Below, piece by piece: positions 7,202 through 10,566 of a stretch of DNA of 10,566 nt. Location of the stretch: positions 1 to 10,566 of the forward strand of contig PLYD01000154.1 in the NCBI GenBank assembly GCA_003151665.1, written 5' to 3'. Each line of letters opens with the position of its first letter. The first letter of the stretch is position 1. Source of the stretch: Candidatus Dormiibacterota bacterium (lineage in GTDB: Bacteria; Chloroflexota; Dormibacteria; Dormibacterales; Dormibacteraceae). The translations under genes and the position numbers were made by a program. Below the pieces are notes generated by a model, which saw only the letters and a program-made list of their open reading frames with translations, ran no database searches and was not told where the DNA came from.

Positions 7202-7967
7202 TGGCGGGCGGTCCACCGGCTCCCCTCCCCCGCCAGAGGCGGGGGAGCCTCAGTGGAACGCGGCGGAGCGCCTCCTGGTCGAGCTGCCGGAGCTGGAGCT
7301 GCTCGGCATCCTTCAGGGTGCGTCGAACTACACCTTCCTGGCGCAGCTGGGCCCGCACGAGCCCGCCGGCCTCCTGGCCGTGTATAAGCCGGCACGAGGC
7401 GAGTCGCCCCTTTGGGATTTCGAAGCAGGCACCCTCTACCAGAGGGAAGTGGCCGCATACCGGCTGAGCAAGGTGCTGGGCTGGCCGCAAATCCCTCCGA
7501 CGGTGGTCCGAGACCAGGCGCCCCATGGAGTTGGCGCCATGCAGCTTTACGTGGAGGCGGACCGGCGGCACTTTCTTTCGGAGCAGTCGCACCAGCGCGA
7601 CGCCTGGCGCCGCATCGCTCTGTTCGATGTGATCACCAACAACGCGGACAGAAAGTCCGGCCACTGCCTGTTCGATGCCCAAGACAGGATCTGGGTGATC
7701 GACCACGGCTTGACCTTCCACTCCGACCCCAAGCTCAGGACGGTGATCTGGGACTTCTCGGGCGAGCCTCTCCCACCCGAGCTCTGTGCCGACCTGGAGC
7801 GAGCAGTGATCGACGTCGAGAAGGGAACCCTCGCCGATGAGCTGGCCAAGCTGCTTCGCCCGGGCGAGGTGCGCGTCCTCAGGCGCCGCCTGCGCGGGAT
7901 CCTCGACCCGACCTGGCGGTTCCCCGAGCCGACCTCCGCCTGGTCGGTGCCCTGGCCGCCGTTCTGA
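7182..7967 (+). CDS. SCO1664 family, PI3/4-kinase-like protein
   Basis: 261 residues from a GTG at 7182, overlapping the DUF3090 stop by 20 bp. The family is annotated as distantly related to phosphatidylinositol 3-/4-kinases; substrate and activity are unproven. Visible kinase-like elements in order: LAVYKP with Lys69 as likely ATP-binding lysine, LYQREVAAYRLSKVLGW (85-101) with Glu89, a hinge-like GAMQLYVEA (118-126), catalytic-loop-like ITNNADRKSGH (151-161) with Asp156 and Arg157, and a metal-binding WVIDHGLTF (171-179) with Asp174. It ends LDPTWRFPEP and SAWSVPWPPF, typical of the family. Residues about 11-23 are encoded by a 10-bp GC-rich palindrome and look like an insert before the conserved domain. 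No in-frame ATG, GTG or TTG lies between the palindrome and the domain, which fixes the start at 7182. Confidence 0.85.
   Translation: MPGRSSSGGRSTGSPPPPEAGEPQWNAAERLLVELPELELLGILQGASNYTFLAQLGPHEPAGLLAVYKPARGESPLWDFEAGTLYQREVAAYRLSKVLGWPQIPPTVVRDQAPHGVGAMQLYVEADRRHFLSEQSHQRDAWRRIALFDVITNNADRKSGHCLFDAQDRIWVIDHGLTFHSDPKLRTVIWDFSGEPLPPELCADLERAVIDVEKGTLADELAKLLRPGEVRVLRRRLRGILDPTWRFPEPTSAWSVPWPPF
7225..7247. repeat. GC-rich 10-bp perfect palindrome inside the SCO1664-type gene
   Basis: CTCCCCCGCC (7225-7234) and GGCGGGGGAG (7238-7247) form a perfect 10-bp stem with loop AGA. It lies 24 nt after the DUF3090 stop and within the first codons of the next gene, encoding part of PPPPEAGE. There is no T-run, so it is not an obvious terminator. 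It resembles a dispersed palindromic repeat unit or an mRNA hairpin that tunes downstream translation. Confidence 0.55.
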
Positions 7968-7977
7968 GCCTCTTTGG

Positions 7978-7983
7978 TACCCT
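7978..7983 (+). promoter_or_regulatory. Candidate -10 (TACCCT) of the FN3 membrane-protein gene
   Basis: TACCCT lies 12 nt before the ATG at 7996 in the 28-bp gap after the kinase-like gene; transcription would start about 6 nt before the ATG. A weak GAGG (7986-7989) lies 6 nt before the ATG and could serve as ribosome site if the mRNA starts further upstream. Confidence 0.3.
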
Positions 7984-7995
7984 CCGAGGCTGCGC

Positions 7996-9465
7996 ATGAA
8001 GTTCTGGTCACACGTCGTCGTAGGCGCCGCCGTAGCCATCTCACTGTCTGTAGTAGCGGCTGCCGCGGCGACACCCGCGGCGCCCAGCGCGCCAAGAAGC
8101 CTGAGGGCTACGGCCGGGGATCATCAGGTAGCGCTGGCCTGGAGCCCTCCAGCCACAGGGATTGGGATCGACTACTACCTGGTTTCGGCCAGCCCTGCCA
8201 ATATCCCCTTGACGACGACCCCGAACACGAATTTCACCGCGACGGGGCTCACGAACAACAGGACTTACACGTTCACGGTGCGAGCCCACAACAGCGCCGG
8301 CGCGGGCGCGGGCGCCTTTGTTAAGGCCACTCCCAACGCGATCCCGCCGGGGCCTCCCACCAACCTGGCCGCCACTCCGACCGGAGCGGGCCAGATCAGG
8401 CTGGACTGGACGCCGCCGACGACCAGTGGCTCCATGCCCGATGGCTCGCCCGCAACCATTACGCGGTACAACATCACCGTCAGCCCTGGCGGATCCGACG
8501 CCGTGGTCCCGGCGTCGACGCTGACGTACTCGGTGTCGGGTGTCGCGGACAACATCACATACACGTTCGCGGTAAGCGCGACCAACACGAGGCCAACGAC
8601 AGGGGCCGCGGCCGTTGTGTATGCCCCGCTTCCAATTGGCGCCACCATCGGGTTGTCGCCGACCGCCGGCGGACTCAGCACCATCCTCACGGTCACCGGC
8701 GACAGCTTTCTTAAAAACGAAAGCATCACGCTGTACTGGGACCTCACCACCCATATCGCAGCCACCGTCGTAACCGACGCCAACGGCGCTTTCACCAAGA
8801 CGATCAAGCCACGTGCTTTGGACAAACCAGGAGTTCACAGGCTGTGCGTCAACGTTCAGCCAAGGCCGTGCGCGAGCTTCGCCGTTCAGGCCCCGCCCTC
8901 ACCGACACCTCAGGCGCCGCCATCGCCGGTGGACACGTCCACGCCCTCACCGTCGCCTGGCGAAAGCCCCCAGGCATCCGGCGCACGTCCGGGTGGCGGC
9001 GGAATCAGCGGCCTCGACATCATCACCCGGCCGCCCTTCGTCTTCCTGCCGATCATCGCGATCATCGGGCTGCTCGGAGTTCTCGCCTACTGGTTCTTGA
9101 GCCGACGCCGCTCGACGCCACCGAGCTCGGCGACAGTGGTTCACCGCGCCACCCGACCCGACTACATAGCTCCATTCCCAACCGCCGGTTCTGCTCCGGT
9201 ACCGCCCCGAAACCCTGCTCAGCCTTCGGCTTGGGACGCACCCTTCCAGCCTGTACCGCCGGCTCAGCCTTACGTGCCGCCGGGCCAGTCTCCGACGTGG
9301 GACGCACCGGCCCAGCCGGTGCCGCCGGTTCAGCCTCCGACGTGGGACACGCCCGCCCCGCCACTGCCGCCTGCCCAGCCCCATGTGCCGCCTCCCGCGG
9401 CAGCGCCGCCGCCTCCGCCGGCTGCACCGGACGAGCCGCCCGACCTACCTCAACCGTCGGACTAG
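7996..9465 (+). CDS. Secreted single-pass membrane protein with two FN3 domains and a Pro/Trp-rich repeated cytoplasmic tail
   Basis: 489 residues from ATG 7996. Order: signal peptide (1-25, hydrophobic with AAAAA-T-P-A-A end); FN3 domain 1 (about 29-112, with SLRATAGDHQVALAWSPP and TYTFTVRAHNSAG); FN3 domain 2 (about 117-211, with NLAATPTGAGQIRLDWTPP and TYTFAVSATN); an Ig-like/TIG-type domain (about 215-298) with Cys284 and Cys292, a possible disulfide; a Pro/Ser/Thr stalk (299-335); one membrane helix (about 347-368) followed by RRR; then a tail (371-489) rich in Pro with three 15-residue WDAP-type repeats. The topology puts the FN3 part outside and the repeat tail inside. Adhesion or binding at the cell surface is plausible; no enzyme domain is seen. 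The frame is open upstream into the kinase-like gene, but the signal peptide sets the start. It begins 28 bp after that gene. Confidence 0.85.
   Translation: MKFWSHVVVGAAVAISLSVVAAAAATPAAPSAPRSLRATAGDHQVALAWSPPATGIGIDYYLVSASPANIPLTTTPNTNFTATGLTNNRTYTFTVRAHNSAGAGAGAFVKATPNAIPPGPPTNLAATPTGAGQIRLDWTPPTTSGSMPDGSPATITRYNITVSPGGSDAVVPASTLTYSVSGVADNITYTFAVSATNTRPTTGAAAVVYAPLPIGATIGLSPTAGGLSTILTVTGDSFLKNESITLYWDLTTHIAATVVTDANGAFTKTIKPRALDKPGVHRLCVNVQPRPCASFAVQAPPSPTPQAPPSPVDTSTPSPSPGESPQASGARPGGGGISGLDIITRPPFVFLPIIAIIGLLGVLAYWFLSRRRSTPPSSATVVHRATRPDYIAPFPTAGSAPVPPRNPAQPSAWDAPFQPVPPAQPYVPPGQSPTWDAPAQPVPPVQPPTWDTPAPPLPPAQPHVPPPAAAPPPPPAAPDEPPDLPQPSD
9220..9396 (+). repeat. Tandem 15-residue Pro/Trp repeats in the FN3 protein tail
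   Basis: Residues 409-423 (QPSAWDAPFQPVPPA), 431-445 (QSPTWDAPAQPVPPV) and 446-460 (QPPTWDTPAPPLPPA) are copies of one 15-residue unit. A 7-residue QPYVPPG/QPHVPPP spacer follows the first and third copies. At DNA level CTCCGACGTGGGAC occurs twice exactly 45 bp apart (9290 and 9335), which indicates recent unit duplication. Confidence 0.8.
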
Positions 9466-9491
9466 CGGGCCCCAGCGAACCAGGGCCCGCT
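9464..9491. terminator. Candidate bidirectional terminator hairpin between convergent genes
   Basis: AGCGGGCCC (9464-9472) and GGGCCCGCT (9483-9491) form a 9-bp stem with a 10-nt loop. It begins inside the FN3 gene stop codon and ends 13 bp before the stop of the convergent binding-protein gene. There is no real T-run on either side, so this is a hairpin in the right place rather than a textbook intrinsic terminator. Confidence 0.5.
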
Positions 9492-9504
9492 CGTTGGTCT
9501 GCGG

Positions 9505-10566
9505 CTAGGGAATGCCGTTAGTCGGCATCGGTTTGGACGCGCAGGTGCTGCAAGCGGTGACCGTGGCATTCGTAGGATCTGAGGTGGCTGTATAGATCGA
9601 GCCCATGAATTGGGCTGCGCCATTCTGAATGGTCGCCATCTGCACGCCCAGATAGCCAAGGTGGCTGGTCGATGAGTAGCCCAGCGGAACAATGCCAGGC
9701 CCCTGGTCCAGCTGCCCGCTCTGAAGTGTGTTGATGACGTCTTGACGAGTCGGGTTTTGGCCGGCCCTCTTCATCAGCTGGACGAACGAGTAGCCAACCG
9801 CCATGCCGTAGACGACGTTGCCGTCAAAGGGAAGGGAGCTGATGTACTGGTCGTGTATCTGCTTGAACAGCGTGATCCACGAGCTGCTGGTGTCACCGGT
9901 GGCTGGGAGGTAACCGGAGGTGACGATGCCGTTGATCAGACTCGTGGGAGCCTTGCCTTGCGAGTACTGTGTGACGAGACCCGCAAGAGTGGTCGGGTCG
10001 GCGCCGACACTGCTCACCACCCATTTCGGGGTGAAGTGAAGCGCCGCAGCCGTCAGCAGCGTGAGCGCGGTGAATGCAGGGATCGTATAGAGAACCACGA
10101 CCTGGGCCCCAGCAGCTTGAAGGTGCGCGATCTGCGGGCCGAGGTTGATGTTGGTAGGCACGTACTTCTGCTTGTCGACAACGCTGGCGGCCGGGATCTG
10201 CGTGTCGAGACCCGTCACCCCACCCTGTCCGAAGTCATCGTCCTGGTAGAGGTAGCCGACCTTCATGCCGGCATACGTGTCGTTGACGTACTTTCCGGTG
10301 ATCTTGCCCTCGATGATGTAGTCGGGCTGCCAGCCAGAGGTGTAAGGCCACTTCGTCGGCTGGTTCCAACAGTCACATCCTGAAGCTACGAACAGGTCGG
10401 GAACTTTCTGGGTGTTCAGGTAGTCGACGACAGCGGTATGCGTTGGCGTGCCGAGACCGTTGAAGATTGCGAAAACCTTGTCCTGGAGCACCAGCTGGTG
10501 CACGATTGTTGACGTGGTCGCGGGGTTGTAGCCATCGTCCTCGTACATGTACTTGATCGTGCGGCC
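9505..10566 (-). CDS. Branched-chain amino acid-type ABC transporter substrate-binding protein (5' end outside window)
   Basis: 353 residues are visible; the frame stays open to the window edge, so the signal peptide and first part of the N-lobe are missing and the ATG at 10548 is internal. The sequence fits the Peripla_BP_6/LivK type I binding fold that captures amino acids or similar small ligands outside the membrane for an ABC importer. Markers: QDKVFAIFNGLGTPTHTAVV, VPDLFVASG, then GWQPDYIIEGKITGKYV, KVGYLYQDDDFGQGGVTGLD and VVYGMAVGYSFVQLMKRAG. Ligand cannot be predicted, and many paralogues bind aromatic or urea-like compounds instead. Unusual are a CDC pair at visible residues 64 and 66 and a CSTC pair near the C-terminus (339 and 342). 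No permease or ATPase gene is in view; they may lie beyond the right edge. Confidence 0.9.
   Translation of the reverse strand, partial: GRTIKYMYEDDGYNPATTSTIVHQLVLQDKVFAIFNGLGTPTHTAVVDYLNTQKVPDLFVASGCDCWNQPTKWPYTSGWQPDYIIEGKITGKYVNDTYAGMKVGYLYQDDDFGQGGVTGLDTQIPAASVVDKQKYVPTNINLGPQIAHLQAAGAQVVVLYTIPAFTALTLLTAAALHFTPKWVVSSVGADPTTLAGLVTQYSQGKAPTSLINGIVTSGYLPATGDTSSSWITLFKQIHDQYISSLPFDGNVVYGMAVGYSFVQLMKRAGQNPTRQDVINTLQSGQLDQGPGIVPLGYSSTSHLGYLGVQMATIQNGAAQFMGSIYTATSDPTNATVTACSTCASKPMPTNGIP

Noticed and set aside
7176..8039. 287-codon minus-strand open frame opposite the kinase-like gene
   Set aside because: It is antisense to a gene with conserved motifs and shows no recognisable family pattern.

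Overview
The window is a gene-dense stretch of GC-rich bacterial chromosome with no gap above about 150 bp and no mobile element, phage gene or CRISPR array. It carries eleven protein genes, two of them cut by the window edges, and one tRNA. The pairing of a DUF3090 gene with a SCO1664-type kinase-like gene is characteristic of actinobacterial and Chloroflexota-like genomes. DnaK, however, keeps the extra segment in its N-terminal quadrant that DnaK of ordinary Actinomycetota and Firmicutes lacks. Together with several starts that look leaderless, this suggests the Chloroflexota/Dormibacterota neighbourhood, probably from a soil metagenome. That placement is tentative.

Left part, minus strand (1-2010): a compact run in the order GNAT acetyltransferase, membrane-anchored HtrA-like protein with a PDZ domain, and argS. 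The HtrA-like gene starts 24 bp after the acetyltransferase stop and overlaps argS by ATGA. The HtrA-like protein has lost all three catalytic residues (His to Ser, Asp to Gly, Ser to Ala) and is the most unusual protein here.

Middle left, plus strand (2096-3464): a small TPR-type protein, a STAS/SpoIIAA-like protein, tRNA-Thr(CGT) with an encoded CCA, and a DinB-like protein that begins 13 nt after the tRNA. The DinB gene runs 51 bp into the end of a convergent GT87-type membrane glycosyltransferase gene (3414-4562, minus).

Centre (4562-6691): a stand-alone dnaK on the minus strand, with no grpE or dnaJ beside it. It has a good Shine-Dalgarno, a recognisable promoter and a strong intrinsic terminator. 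The U-tract of that terminator overlaps a possible -10 element of the GT87 gene.

Right part, plus strand (6692-9465): a DUF3090 protein with a C-terminal zinc-ribbon-like knuckle, the overlapping SCO1664-type PI3/4-kinase-like protein, and a secreted, single-pass membrane protein with two FN3 domains and a Pro/Trp-rich repeated cytoplasmic tail. A hairpin then separates these from a convergent, 5'-truncated branched-chain amino acid type ABC substrate-binding protein.

Most of the window is housekeeping and conserved-hypothetical content. I found no defence system, secondary-metabolite cluster or other clear new system. The points worth a second look are the pseudoprotease coupled to argS, the leaderless start pattern, and the DUF3090/kinase-like pair beside the FN3 membrane protein.
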